DNA from: Sulfolobus islandicus Y.N.15.51
GTDB taxonomy: Archaea > Thermoproteota > Thermoprotei_A > Sulfolobales > Sulfolobaceae
Assembly (NCBI RefSeq): GCF_000022485.1
Contig: NC_012623.1
Coordinates: 2,748,166-2,812,165, forward strand
DNA: 64,000 bases
Reading direction: 5' to 3'
How positions within the stretch are numbered: the stretch's first letter is position 1; every line of letters starts with the position of its first letter. Under the pieces are notes generated by a model that was given only the letters and a program-made list of their open reading frames with translations, was not told where the DNA came from and did no database searches. Both the position numbers and the translations under genes were made by a program. Positions 1-10,005 of this stretch are shown here, piece by piece.

Positions 1-1230
<1,230 letters not shown>

Positions 1231-1245
1231 TGTTCAGTTGTATAT

Positions 1246-2076
1246 ATGATGGCTAAAAGGAAAAAATCGCAACAAAATGAGAATAAATTGATTTACATAC
1301 CTTTTGTTGTGTTAGCTGTGATAATTATAATCTTAGTAGCAGTGCCATACCTTGGCCATCCTTCCTCGTCTTCACCAATTACAGCCAATGCTAATACTCC
1401 TCTCTTTAACTTATATAAGGTAAGTAATACCAATTACGCTTCTAACAATTCAGTCGAAATTTACTTCATAAGTTGGTATGGTTGTCCAAACGGTGCTACG
1501 ACGTCATGGCCCTTATATTTAGCACTTTCAAAATATGGAAATCTAAGCATAGTCACACACTATTCAGTAAACGAGCAAGAATTTGGAGGGGAAATCCCAG
1601 CTTTACTATTCCTAAACTATACGCCATTTCCAAACTCTCGAGTATACTTCCACCCAATTTACATTTATGGCCAATATTTAAATCAGACAACAAATGGTAC
1701 ACCAATAAATACTGATGATGTAACTTTTGGACTGAAAGAGTTAAAAAGTGAGTTACCAGGTTGGGCATATAATCTAGTAGTATATTATGAAGTAAATCAG
1801 ACATACACGAAACTTAATAATATAGCCCCAGCATATTTTGGAAGCCATCCCCACATAATCACAATATTAATTATAACTGGACCTGGAGGCACTTGGGTTG
1901 ATTTGGGGTATCCTAATTCAATCTCTCCAACCGTATTAGCAGCATTAAATTCTACATTATTATACAATATGATACTAAACAAAGTTACGCCTTCAGGACA
2001 GTACTTACAGGCTTACAATGAAATTCTAAATGCTTCAAGCGAAATAACAAATGCTATAAACGAGGCTTTAGCCTAA
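1246..2076 (+). CDS. DUF929 membrane-anchored extracytoplasmic protein
   Basis: A 276-residue protein with a short basic N-terminus (KRKKSQQNENK), one strong membrane segment at about residues 17-38, and a large outside domain rich in Asn-X-Ser/Thr sites, as expected for a glycosylated surface protein. The motif YFISWYGCPNGAT (about 75-87) looks like a thioredoxin-fold start with a single cysteine in place of CxxC. The overall pattern matches DUF929, a family I know mainly from Sulfolobales; its function is not known. Two ATGs lie in tandem (1246 and 1249). The gene follows sfsA after 15 bases and overlaps the convergent next gene by 9 bases at its 3' end. Confidence 0.75.
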   Translation: MMAKRKKSQQNENKLIYIPFVVLAVIIIILVAVPYLGHPSSSSPITANANTPLFNLYKVSNTNYASNNSVEIYFISWYGCPNGATTSWPLYLALSKYGNLSIVTHYSVNEQEFGGEIPALLFLNYTPFPNSRVYFHPIYIYGQYLNQTTNGTPINTDDVTFGLKELKSELPGWAYNLVVYYEVNQTYTKLNNIAPAYFGSHPHIITILIITGPGGTWVDLGYPNSISPTVLAALNSTLLYNMILNKVTPSGQYLQAYNEILNASSEITNAINEALA

Positions 2077-3069
2077 AAATCTTGCTATAAATACTTTTGA
2101 GAAGTTACCCTCTTTTTGTACTTTTAGCAGTCTTAAAGAGGATGGACATTCGCTACATTTATCAATTTGGGGGAGCTTCTTATTGCCTAATAGAATAATT
2201 TTATTGAACATGTGGGAATATCTAGTCAGTATGAAGTCGAAATACTGTTTATTAAGTATAACTGGTAATGCTTCAATCTCATGAAACACTGAACTAGTAA
2301 ATAACTTAGAGTTCTTCCAAGCTGAAACTATGTTGCTATTATCATCGAAGACCTTATCCTTACCCCATACAAAAATTGGGACCAATAATACATCACCGCC
2401 TTCTATATCGTTTACTCTTTTGTTTTTACCATATTCTTCTAAAAAGTCAAGTATAACATTCATATAATATCTTCCCAATTTCTCATCATACATCTTATCC
2501 TTATCATATTGTTCATGGAATAACTCATTAAGCCAAATATAGGCATCAACTATTTCATTTCTTCTCCCTATTATTGGGTCGTAAAACTTAAACTCAGTAA
2601 AAGACGAAAGTGATGGGGACGCAACAATAACGCTCCCTTTAATTTCATCCTTAACCTCATTTAAACCATCTTTGAAATAGTTATAAGGAATTAAGGGATC
2701 TACTGCAATACCAGGAGTGTAACCTTCTTCAGTCCCAGGGATTGAATATTGAATAAATCTGTAAATATCAAAAAACTTTGCCTCTGGATACCATTCCTTA
2801 AATTTTGCCAAACCATCTTCCTTTCTTTCATTAATCTCCTCCATTATTTTTTTAAATGCCTCAATGGTATCCTTATACTCTCCATCTAGATAGCCATAGG
2901 GAATGAAAATAGGCTCTCCCCATTTAGGATCCGCATACCTAAAACCATAACCTCTTATAATATCTGGGAGATAAGAATCTAGTATAGTCTTTATTGCTAA
3001 CTTCATTGTTGGATGTAAGTGATCTATATGATGTATTACCTTGACTTTCCTACCAAATAAGCTAGGCAC
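2068..3069 (-). CDS. Conserved hypothetical protein, 333 aa
   Basis: I do not recognise a family. The protein is soluble, without signal peptide or membrane segment, fairly rich in aromatic and acidic residues, and has a CSECPSSLRLL stretch near the C-terminus that could bind a metal or simply be structural. The start is a GTG at 3069 with TTTAAATTTT about 27 bases upstream, the usual spacing for a leaderless crenarchaeal promoter. It is a single-gene unit: the upstream neighbour is on the same strand after about 39 bases, and the downstream neighbour is convergent with a 9-base overlap. Confidence 0.7.
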   Translation of the reverse strand: MPSLFGRKVKVIHHIDHLHPTMKLAIKTILDSYLPDIIRGYGFRYADPKWGEPIFIPYGYLDGEYKDTIEAFKKIMEEINERKEDGLAKFKEWYPEAKFFDIYRFIQYSIPGTEEGYTPGIAVDPLIPYNYFKDGLNEVKDEIKGSVIVASPSLSSFTEFKFYDPIIGRRNEIVDAYIWLNELFHEQYDKDKMYDEKLGRYYMNVILDFLEEYGKNKRVNDIEGGDVLLVPIFVWGKDKVFDDNSNIVSAWKNSKLFTSSVFHEIEALPVILNKQYFDFILTRYSHMFNKIILLGNKKLPQIDKCSECPSSLRLLKVQKEGNFSKVFIARFLG

Positions 3070-3108
3070 GTCTTATAATGGAAGTAATAAAATTTAAAGC
3101 CTTTCATA

Positions 3109-4176
3109 TTAAATGCTGCCATTTAGAAATCTTGACGCTAAATATCCTAAAGCATGAGTACCTAAAGCTGCCAACAGCGCTAAAGAAGCCATTTGAGCAC
3201 CTTTCCTAAAGGGGTTTATTCCACTTAATATCCCTATGATAGAACCAACTATAAATGTAGATAATCCTGCTACCACATAAGACGTTATCACGCCAGTGAG
3301 TCCAGATAATCCAACTAAATATGGCAAAATTGGTATTATAGCTCCAGTAATGTATGATAAACCTGTGATTAAGGCACTCTTAACCGGATTTTCTTTAACC
3401 TCCGGGTATAGAATATCTTCAGCAACGTTAACTAAACTTGACGAAACCTTCTTGGCTAGATTTAGATTTACTCCAAGTTCTGTGAAGAAATTAACTAGCC
3501 TTAATTGAACTGAGTGCTGGTCAACATTCTTTTCCAACTCCAATCTCTTTCTTTCTTGGATCTTTACATCTTTTTCTGACTTAGTAGATAGGTATGCACC
3601 TATTGCCATTGAAAGCGTTCCAGATACTCCAACTATTAATCCTCCCACGGCAACAAATAGTGGTGAAGATATGGCCCCAGATAATCCCGATACTGCAGCT
3701 AAAACCTCTACTAGACCATCACTTATACCATACACAAAATCACCTACGCTCTTGGCTTCAACATTCCCTAAAACTTTTTCGTGTACTGCCTCATCTACCA
3801 TAATATCCTTTAATCTTTGTTTCTCCTCAGATGAGAAGATCTCCATTTCGGACAATTTTCTATACTTCCCTATGTCATCTTCTTCACTGCTCTCTAAAAC
3901 TTTAATAGTAATATCTAAACCTAAAATTTTTCGCAACAAAGTGTAAAAGTTTACTCTGATTCTATTTAATGTTGTTAATTTTCCTTTAACTCTAAGTCCT
4001 CTCTTCTCTGCGACCTCTATCCAAAATTCCGAATGTTTCTTCTCCATCTCTGCTAACTTAAAGAGTGTCTTCTTCAACTCTGGATCTCTCTCTGCTTCTG
4101 CTAACTTACTGTAAACCTCATGGTCAAATAGCTCTTCTTCGTAACTCCTAAGTATAATATTCTCCAACTTTCCCAC
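3109..4176 (-). CDS. VIT1/CCC1 family transporter with ferritin-like N-terminal domain
   Basis: A 355-residue fusion. The first ~130 residues form a rubrerythrin/ferritin-like helical bundle with carboxylate and histidine ligands (EEELFDHEVYSKL, EMEKKHSEFW, DEAVHEKVL). From about 145 on lies a VIT1/CCC1 membrane domain, starting with DFVYGISDGLVEVLAAVSGL, with about five membrane helices. Families with this arrangement (MbfA-like) export iron or manganese, with the ferritin-like part thought to sense or oxidise the metal. The start is a GTG at 4176, with an AT-rich TATA-like stretch about 20 bases upstream. The gene is transcribed alone, divergently from the small protein at 4293. Substrate is inferred from family only. 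Confidence 0.85.
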   Translation of the reverse strand: MGKLENIILRSYEEELFDHEVYSKLAEAERDPELKKTLFKLAEMEKKHSEFWIEVAEKRGLRVKGKLTTLNRIRVNFYTLLRKILGLDITIKVLESSEEDDIGKYRKLSEMEIFSSEEKQRLKDIMVDEAVHEKVLGNVEAKSVGDFVYGISDGLVEVLAAVSGLSGAISSPLFVAVGGLIVGVSGTLSMAIGAYLSTKSEKDVKIQERKRLELEKNVDQHSVQLRLVNFFTELGVNLNLAKKVSSSLVNVAEDILYPEVKENPVKSALITGLSYITGAIIPILPYLVGLSGLTGVITSYVVAGLSTFIVGSIIGILSGINPFRKGAQMASLALLAALGTHALGYLASRFLNGSI

Positions 4177-4292
4177 TCTTTATAATATTCTATAACAGAG
4201 TAGAATTTAAGATTAACTTATAGTTATTATGAATTAATAGCTACTTCAATTAAGAAGGGAAATTTTTAGCTCCAAAAAGGAGAATATAAAAC

Positions 4293-4574
4293 ATGGACAT
4301 ATTTGAAAAGGCGAAAAAGCTGAAAAGTTTAGGAGATGAATATGAAAATTTCCTTAATAGTCTACTTAACGACCTATTTAAGTTAATACCGGACTGTCTA
4401 GCATTGAACTTAGATGACTCCTTATTGCCAATATACGCAGTTTCCGGACTAAAGACAAAAGGATTGCTAGCATTTCCATATAAGTGCAGAGGGAGAGTTG
4501 GATATGTGGTAATTGGTGAGGATGGAATACTGTACTTTGAGGATACAGAAGGAAATGTTATTGAACTTAAATAA
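4293..4574 (+). CDS. Small conserved hypothetical protein, 93 aa
   Basis: A 93-residue acidic protein with a helical N-terminus and a predicted beta-rich C-terminus (GYVVIGEDGILYFEDTEGNVIEL). I recognise no family. The ATG at 4293 follows GGAGAATATAAAAC, which supplies both a ribosome-binding-like GGAG and an A/T-rich promoter tail. It is followed after 36 bases by a membrane protein gene on the same strand, so the two may be co-transcribed. A single pair of cysteines (C36 and C71 approximately) is present, with no metal motif. Confidence 0.6.
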   Translation: MDIFEKAKKLKSLGDEYENFLNSLLNDLFKLIPDCLALNLDDSLLPIYAVSGLKTKGLLAFPYKCRGRVGYVVIGEDGILYFEDTEGNVIELK

Positions 4575-4610
4575 AAATTAATAAAGTATAGAGTGAGAAG
4601 TTAATCCGCA

Positions 4611-5159
4611 TTGAAAAATTTCACTCTAAGCAAGGCAGTATTTTTATTTCCATTTTTATTATGGTGGGTTCCAATTATAGGGCCATTTTTCACTGGGTTA
4701 CTACTAAGTTATCATTTCAAAACAAATTATAGGCTTTCAATAATCTCTTCTATAGCATATTCAGTTTTTCTATCTGCAATAACAACATATGTATTTTATG
4801 TAGTGAGGATTACTATTTTGGGATATCCATTTTATTATTTTGTGTTGGCATTCAATGTAATTGGAAGTATAACATGTATAGCAACGGCATATATGTCAAG
4901 CCGGCACGGTACATTCGCAAGAATGATGAGAAATACCATAGAATTAGAATTTACAGTAAATGATATGAATGAAATAGACGAAATACTATCACAATATCTT
5001 GACGTAAGTCTTTGTAGTAAGCCAAATATTAGGTTCATATCAGAGGATCAAATTGAGATTAAACGATCGTGCAATAATTTACAAATAAATTACGAAGTAA
5101 TAAAAATGGGTAGGGCCCTAAGAGTTAAGGCTAAATTTGAAAACCTCAGAAATTATTAA
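4611..5159 (+). CDS. Membrane protein, 182 aa, unknown function
   Basis: Three to four hydrophobic segments occupy the first ~110 residues ([19 protein letters not shown], then two more), followed by a soluble C-terminal domain of about 70 residues. The start is a TTG at 4611, since no ATG or GTG lies before the first membrane segment; GAGTGAGAAG upstream is a possible ribosome-binding region. The 3' end overlaps the convergent flavoenzyme gene by 14 bases. The family is not recognised. The [12 protein letters not shown] pattern is reminiscent of small DUF5518-like archaeal membrane proteins, but that is only a guess. Confidence 0.55.
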   Translation: MKNFTLSKAVFLFPFLLWWVPIIGPFFTGLLLSYHFKTNYRLSIISSIAYSVFLSAITTYVFYVVRITILGYPFYYFVLAFNVIGSITCIATAYMSSRHGTFARMMRNTIELEFTVNDMNEIDEILSQYLDVSLCSKPNIRFISEDQIEIKRSCNNLQINYEVIKMGRALRVKAKFENLRNY

Positions 5160-5829
5160 ATATTTTCTCAAATGTTCTATCTAATAACAGTCTAAACTTA
5201 TCATTAGGTTTCTTACCAAAAACATCTTCAAATACTAAATCTGACAACGTTAGCCTTCTATTCCATCCCTTCTCCTCCAGTTCTGGTATTTTAGGGAACT
5301 CCCTTACATATCCTAAGGTTAAATAACCTACCAGCTCTATCTCCTTTGGAATTTTTAATATCTCTTTGACTTTTTCCTTATTGAAAAACGATACAAATCC
5401 AACACCTATTCCCTCTTCAGTAGCAGCTAACCACAAATTGCCTATTGCCAATATAGTACTATACAGTGATGTCTCTGGCATAGTTGACCTACCTAAAATA
5501 TTAGGGCCAAATCGATTAGGATCGTAGGTTACTGCTATATTAACGGGAGAATCTAATATGGCTTCTACCTTTATCTTAGAAAATATTGCTTTGCGTTCTT
5601 CATCTAAAACGTTCTCAAATCTCTTCCTTTCTTCCTCTACTAACTGCTTAATCTTCTTCCTAATTTCCATGTTTTTAATTATAATGAAATTCCAAGGCTG
5701 TGAATAGCCAACTGAAGGAGCTAGATGAGCTGCAGAAAGGATTCTGGCTAACACCTCATCAGGGATAGGGTCTGGTTTATAATAACTTCTTATATCCCTC
5801 CTTTTTCGTATTGCTTCATATACATTCAT
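5146..5829 (-). CDS. BluB-like nitroreductase-family flavoprotein
   Basis: A 227-residue nitroreductase-fold protein whose pattern fits the BluB subgroup (5,6-dimethylbenzimidazole synthase) better than general nitroreductases. Visible hallmarks: the FMN-binding start RRDIRSYY (residues 9-16), [16 protein letters not shown] (36-51), a spacer with [38 protein letters not shown], and the C-terminal [13 protein letters not shown]. BluB fragments reduced FMN to make the lower ligand of cobalamin. No other cobalamin genes lie in this window, so the substrate is inferred from sequence pattern only; it may instead be a different FMN reductase. The gene stands between convergent and co-directional neighbours with its own A/T-rich upstream region. 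Confidence 0.75.
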   Translation of the reverse strand: MNVYEAIRKRRDIRSYYKPDPIPDEVLARILSAAHLAPSVGYSQPWNFIIIKNMEIRKKIKQLVEEERKRFENVLDEERKAIFSKIKVEAILDSPVNIAVTYDPNRFGPNILGRSTMPETSLYSTILAIGNLWLAATEEGIGVGFVSFFNKEKVKEILKIPKEIELVGYLTLGYVREFPKIPELEEKGWNRRLTLSDLVFEDVFGKKPNDKFRLLLDRTFEKIFNNF

Positions 5830-5894
5830 ACTTATGGATAGACTATCCAGATATATATACTTACTTGCTGAGTGATGGTGTCTAGATATCTATC

Positions 5895-7124
5895 TCAGAG
5901 TCTGCTTAGAAGTTCAGTTATGGCCTCGATATAGGAGGGATGTGGAGCTACGTAATCCTTAATCTCACTAACCTTAATATTATATCTAATTAAGAATGAA
6001 ATTAAAGATATCACTTCTTCAGCATCCTTCATAAAAGCTTGAGCTCCCACAATCTTATCGTCTTTAACGCAAATCTTAAGGAATCCATCAGTCTCTTTTT
6101 CAGTAATCGCACGACCTATTTCAGCTAAATTAATTTTAGCACACTTTCCTTCCATGTTTCCTACATAAGCTATTGTAGGATGAGTATATACGACTTTAGG
6201 TATACCTTGTTTATTAAATACTTTCTTCCCACCCATAACGTTAATTGCGGCTACTTTCCCTGCGTACATTGCTTCATGAGCAGTGTGAGTACCAATTATA
6301 TCACCAGCTGCAAAAACGTTACTTATACTGGTCCTTAAGTATTCATCAACAGTCACAAAGGGATTGTGATTAACCTCCTCAAAACCTTGGATTGATGGTT
6401 TTCTACCAAAAGTCATGTATACAACATCTGCAGTTAACCTCTCCCCGTTCTCTAATACTACCTCTCTTTCTTTCATCTCCTTAACTGAACGATTCAAATA
6501 CAATTTCATACCTATCTTTGAGAAGTAGTTGGTTATAGCATTACTAACCTCCTTATCCAGATATGGCAATAGCGAAGACTGTTTATCAATTATAACTACT
6601 TCCTTTCCAAGTTTTCTTAGCATCCATCCAAATTCAACACCTCCCACATCTCCTCCAACGATAACAACGCTCTGGAAATCCTTATCTAGATAAGGCAAAT
6701 CCTCTGAATATATTATACCCTTAACCACTTCTCTATAAGTACCTGTAGCTAAAACAATATAATCTGTTTGAAGAGTCTCATTATTTACGTTCAACTGCCC
6801 AGATCTAAGGGACGCAACCCCATAAATAACTTCTACTCCATTATCTTCCAGCATGTATTCGACTCCCTTGGATAACCTAAATGACGCCTCCTGGCCTAAT
6901 TTTCTCAACTCTCCCAAATCAAAAACTATACTTTTACCTAACTTTTCGAGCTCAGAAGCCAGATGTATGGGATGCAACATAGCCTTAGATGGAATACAGC
7001 CGTATAGCACACATGTTCCTCCCAGTCTTTCCTCTTTTTCCACTAATATTACCTTGTTATTTTTAGCTAATTCTAATGAGGCATCTATTCCGGCGGGACC
7101 CGAACCTATAACCGCAACCTTCAT
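5895..7124 (-). CDS. Dihydrolipoamide dehydrogenase-like FAD disulfide oxidoreductase
   Basis: A two-dinucleotide-binding flavoprotein of the class I pyridine nucleotide-disulfide oxidoreductases. It begins with MKVAVIGSGPAGIDAS (FAD-binding GxGxxG), carries the redox cysteine pair in GGTCVLYGCIPSK (about residues 34-46), a second Rossmann motif VVIVGGDVGGVEFG, the ATG-type motif FAAGDI, and the C-terminal HPSYIE that supplies the catalytic His-Glu pair. At 409 residues it is shorter than typical enzymes of 450-470. The ATG at 7124 is preferred over an upstream in-frame start at 7157 because TTTAAA sits about 27 bases before it and the protein then starts directly at the first beta strand. 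No 2-oxoacid dehydrogenase subunits are adjacent, so its partner is unknown. Confidence 0.87.
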   Translation of the reverse strand: MKVAVIGSGPAGIDASLELAKNNKVILVEKEERLGGTCVLYGCIPSKAMLHPIHLASELEKLGKSIVFDLGELRKLGQEASFRLSKGVEYMLEDNGVEVIYGVASLRSGQLNVNNETLQTDYIVLATGTYREVVKGIIYSEDLPYLDKDFQSVVIVGGDVGGVEFGWMLRKLGKEVVIIDKQSSLLPYLDKEVSNAITNYFSKIGMKLYLNRSVKEMKEREVVLENGERLTADVVYMTFGRKPSIQGFEEVNHNPFVTVDEYLRTSISNVFAAGDIIGTHTAHEAMYAGKVAAINVMGGKKVFNKQGIPKVVYTHPTIAYVGNMEGKCAKINLAEIGRAITEKETDGFLKICVKDDKIVGAQAFMKDAEEVISLISFLIRYNIKVSEIKDYVAPHPSYIEAITELLSRL

Positions 7125-7158
7125 AAGAAAAATAATTGACTTGGCATTTAAAAGCAAA

Positions 7159-8376
7159 TCACTGTTCTAGACTTATCTTATATGTCTCTGGTCCAGCGAC
7201 AAGTCCAATTATGGCTATAATAAAGCCAATGACTGCTATAGTCGTAGCTGCGTTAAATGGGTTCATAAAAGTCGAAAGAATTGAAACGTAAATTGGTGCG
7301 AAGCCCGCTATTATATACGCTCCATTGTATGCAGTACCAACTCCTAAAGCTCTTGTAAACGTCTTAAATCTCTCTGATAGAAATGCAGGAGTTATAGAGG
7401 AGGGCAAATTTATCAGAAAACCAAAAAGTAATACAAGATATAATAAGTTAATGTTGTGTATTTGAATAAAGTAGTAAAAAGTAAATGAGCCTATTGCAGC
7501 GATTATCGAACCTATTATACCCATCATTCTTCTCCCTATATAATCTGAGAGTAATCCTGCAATTATCATCGATGGTATTCCTATTAGATTCATATAGAGA
7601 ACTAGGGGACCATAGTATGAGGGAGGCAACTTCATAACTTGGCCAAATAGTGTAGGTACTAATTGAGGTCCAGCATATATTGCTAACCAGAAGCCTACCA
7701 TGACTAGAAAAGGTTGCGGAAGTTCTCTTAAACCTTTTAAGGGGTTTGTAGAATGCTTCACCTTGAGCCAAATACTTGGCTCTGTCATCTTAAATCTGAT
7801 TAATACTGCTAACACTGCTGGTATTACTCCAATTGCGAAAATCAGTCTCCAATAAAATGATATAAACTCTGCCCCATTAACAGAAGCTAAATAAGTGAAT
7901 AAGGAGTCTACTCCGACAAAACCTACTAGCACTCCAGATTGCATTATACCAGAAAATATACCTCTATAATTGTTTAGACTCTCCATAACTATGGTAAAAC
8001 TTCCAGCAACGTCTCCACCAATAAAAATACCTTGTATGAATCTGAGGATTGAAATTATAATAGCTGCCAAGATTCCTATTTGAGCGTAAGTAGGTAATAT
8101 AGAAGTTAAGCCTATAGACAAAGAGTAACCTAAGACTGTAATTAACAAGCTAACTCTTCTGCCGTATTTATCTCCAACAAAACCAAATACGAAACCACCT
8201 AAGGGCCTTGAGATTACAGTAAAAACTATGGGCAAAACTGCACCTAGTAAACCTATTCCGGGATAAAATAATTTACCTAGTATAGTTGACGTAATAACGA
8301 CAGCGCCTAAATCGTAACCATCCATTATCCACGAAATGTAACCCCCAACTACATTACTCCAATTTTCAGCTTTCAT
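7159..8376 (-). CDS. MFS transporter, metabolite:H+ symporter type
   Basis: A 405-residue membrane protein with about 12 hydrophobic helices. The conserved loop 2-3 motif GDKYGRR (about residues 68-74) and its second-half counterpart SDYIGRR identify the major facilitator superfamily; SRPLGG and [15 protein letters not shown] match the sugar-acid/metabolite symporter branch. These carry organic acids or osmolytes with protons into the cell. It lies 34 bases upstream of the FAD oxidoreductase on the same strand, but that gene has its own TATA-like box inside this gap, so coupling is weak. The substrate cannot be told from sequence. Confidence 0.85.
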   Translation of the reverse strand: MKAENWSNVVGGYISWIMDGYDLGAVVITSTILGKLFYPGIGLLGAVLPIVFTVISRPLGGFVFGFVGDKYGRRVSLLITVLGYSLSIGLTSILPTYAQIGILAAIIISILRFIQGIFIGGDVAGSFTIVMESLNNYRGIFSGIMQSGVLVGFVGVDSLFTYLASVNGAEFISFYWRLIFAIGVIPAVLAVLIRFKMTEPSIWLKVKHSTNPLKGLRELPQPFLVMVGFWLAIYAGPQLVPTLFGQVMKLPPSYYGPLVLYMNLIGIPSMIIAGLLSDYIGRRMMGIIGSIIAAIGSFTFYYFIQIHNINLLYLVLLFGFLINLPSSITPAFLSERFKTFTRALGVGTAYNGAYIIAGFAPIYVSILSTFMNPFNAATTIAVIGFIIAIIGLVAGPETYKISLEQ

Positions 8377-8709
8377 GGACTCTAACTCTTAAATTTGTAC
8401 TAAAAAATTATCTCCTAAAAATACAAGAAGCTAAACATAAACAGTATTGCAATGCTTTGCTGAATACTTCAATTTTCTAAGATGTCAGACTCATCAATTT
8501 TTCTTAAATTCAAAATCGAACGTTGATTTAAAAGTAAGTTACACGTTAACTCAGATAAAAATTGAACTAATCCACAAAGCAGTATTGCAAGAAAGATTTT
8601 TATTGAATCCAACTGTTATGTTTGAAAACAGTTTAATATGCACCACTAATGTCTTCTAAGAGAGCCCTAAGAATAAATCTACGTCATTATTAAGTATTTT
8701 AAAAAGGAC
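8377..8709. other. 333-base intergenic region
   Basis: No gene is supported here. It separates the 5' end of the MFS gene from the 3' end of the 124-residue protein. An 11-base word CAGTATTGCAA occurs twice (near 8441 and 8580). A 70-codon frame (8447-8659) has no promoter, no motif and unusual composition, so it is not called. The right part should contain the transcription end of the leftward gene at 8710. Confidence 0.4.
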
Positions 8710-9081
8710 TTAATATCTAGCTTTTACTTTCTCTCCATTGTATACGAAGATTAAGTTCTTTTTTAAGCCGATGATTTTCCTATCCGTAATTACAACTAAT
8801 GGGAACCTCTTCAGGTCTCTCTCTAATCTTATCACACTGGTAACCCTTAACCTATTGGATTTAACTTCTGAAAGTCTTTTCAGCACCTTATAGGTTTCCA
8901 ATAGATCCTCCACAGTATAGAATGTTAAAACTAAATTCCCATCTAATTCCACTATACTGTCATCATCTATAATGAAAACTACTTCTAAAGCACCAAATGT
9001 CTCAAAAAGCTTCTTAACTGAGCTCTCTAGTTGAGAAATACTCATATTGGAATTTAGATCTATGGCTATTAGAGGTTCCAT
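8710..9081 (-). CDS. Hypothetical protein, 123 aa
   Basis: A small soluble protein of alternating beta strands and helices (IAIDLN, VVFIIDDDSIVELDGNLVLTFY, LVVITDRKIIGL), looking like a compact alpha/beta domain. No family is recognised. A GTG at 9087 could add two residues, but the ATG at 9081 is preferred because the TATA-like TTTATAAG lies about 26 bases before it, as expected for a leaderless transcript. It is divergently arranged with the nucleotidyltransferase-like gene at 9216, with about 130 bases between them holding both promoters. Confidence 0.55.
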   Translation of the reverse strand: MEPLIAIDLNSNMSISQLESSVKKLFETFGALEVVFIIDDDSIVELDGNLVLTFYTVEDLLETYKVLKRLSEVKSNRLRVTSVIRLERDLKRFPLVVITDRKIIGLKKNLIFVYNGEKVKARY

Positions 9082-9215
9082 AGTCACACACTTTTAACTA
9101 TGCTTATAAACTTTTTGCCTACTCACCCTAACGATCTTTTATTAATTTTAGTCAAAAAAGTCCTAAATATTTTTGATGTCAGGATTTATATTGAGGTTAA
9201 ACTAAATAATTTATT

Positions 9216-9968
9216 ATGACAGTAACTAAGGAACAACTGCTGAATAGGGCAATAGAAGTAATAGATAAGGCTAATAATGAGGGAATAACTCTAAGAGCAA
9301 TTGGAGGTGCAGCAATAGCACTAATAGCCAAAAAAGGATCAGAGTTATATCCACGAGTATACAAGGATATAGACTATTTTGGACTTTCATCTCAAAGTAG
9401 TAAGATATCTAAATTCTTAGAAGGCATAGGATTAATCCCAAATAAGAGATTCAACGCTCTGCATGGACATACTAGATTGATGTTCTTTGACCCTATAATA
9501 AACTCAACGGTTGATGTCTTTTTAGACGAGTTCATAATGTGTCACAAACTTGTATTAAAAGATAGATTAAGAATAATGAAATACACCATCCCAACTTCAG
9601 ACTTATTTCTAACAAAAATGCAGATAATACAACTTACTGAAAATGACGAAAAGGATATAGCTGCACTACTTCATGACGTTGAATTAGGAGAGAGGGATGA
9701 CGAGAAGACTATGGACTATAACTATATTGCGAAAATCCTATCTGAAGACTGGGGATTTTATAAGACTTATACAATAAATCATGAGAAAATATTAAAATTC
9801 TTAATAAATGATAAAAATAGAGAAATAATTGAACCTAAACTATTAAAATTAAGAGAAATAATTGAGAAACATCCTAAGAGCATTAAGTGGAAAATGAGGG
9901 CAAAAATTGGGGAAAAAGTAAAGTGGTATGAAGAACCGGAAGAAGTAAATACTAACTTCACTCAATAA
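9216..9968 (+). CDS. Nucleotidyltransferase-superfamily protein
   Basis: A 250-residue protein whose N-terminal part has the nucleotidyltransferase pattern: AIGGAAIALIAKK (glycine motif, about residues 28-40), then KDIDYFG (the D-x-D metal pair, about 50-56), and VDVFLDEF, a likely third carboxylate (about 107-114). This is the arrangement of the DNA polymerase beta-like/AbiEii-like group, which transfers nucleotides to proteins, RNA or small molecules. The C-terminal ~100 residues are charged and helical. It precedes the glutamine-synthetase-like gene by 37 bases on the same strand, so an operon is possible; it is not next to a recognisable antitoxin. Substrate unknown. Confidence 0.7.
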   Translation: MTVTKEQLLNRAIEVIDKANNEGITLRAIGGAAIALIAKKGSELYPRVYKDIDYFGLSSQSSKISKFLEGIGLIPNKRFNALHGHTRLMFFDPIINSTVDVFLDEFIMCHKLVLKDRLRIMKYTIPTSDLFLTKMQIIQLTENDEKDIAALLHDVELGERDDEKTMDYNYIAKILSEDWGFYKTYTINHEKILKFLINDKNREIIEPKLLKLREIIEKHPKSIKWKMRAKIGEKVKWYEEPEEVNTNFTQ

Positions 9969-10005
9969 TAATTATTAATAAACTAGCGAGTTTATTTTAT
10001 TATTA

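Noticed and set aside
8447..8659. 70-codon frame between the MFS gene and the 124-residue protein
   Set aside because: No promoter at the right distance, no motif, and atypical composition.
9216..9968. Nucleotidyltransferase-like gene considered as part of a toxin-antitoxin pair
   Set aside because: No small antitoxin or HEPN partner is adjacent on either side; the neighbours are metabolic.
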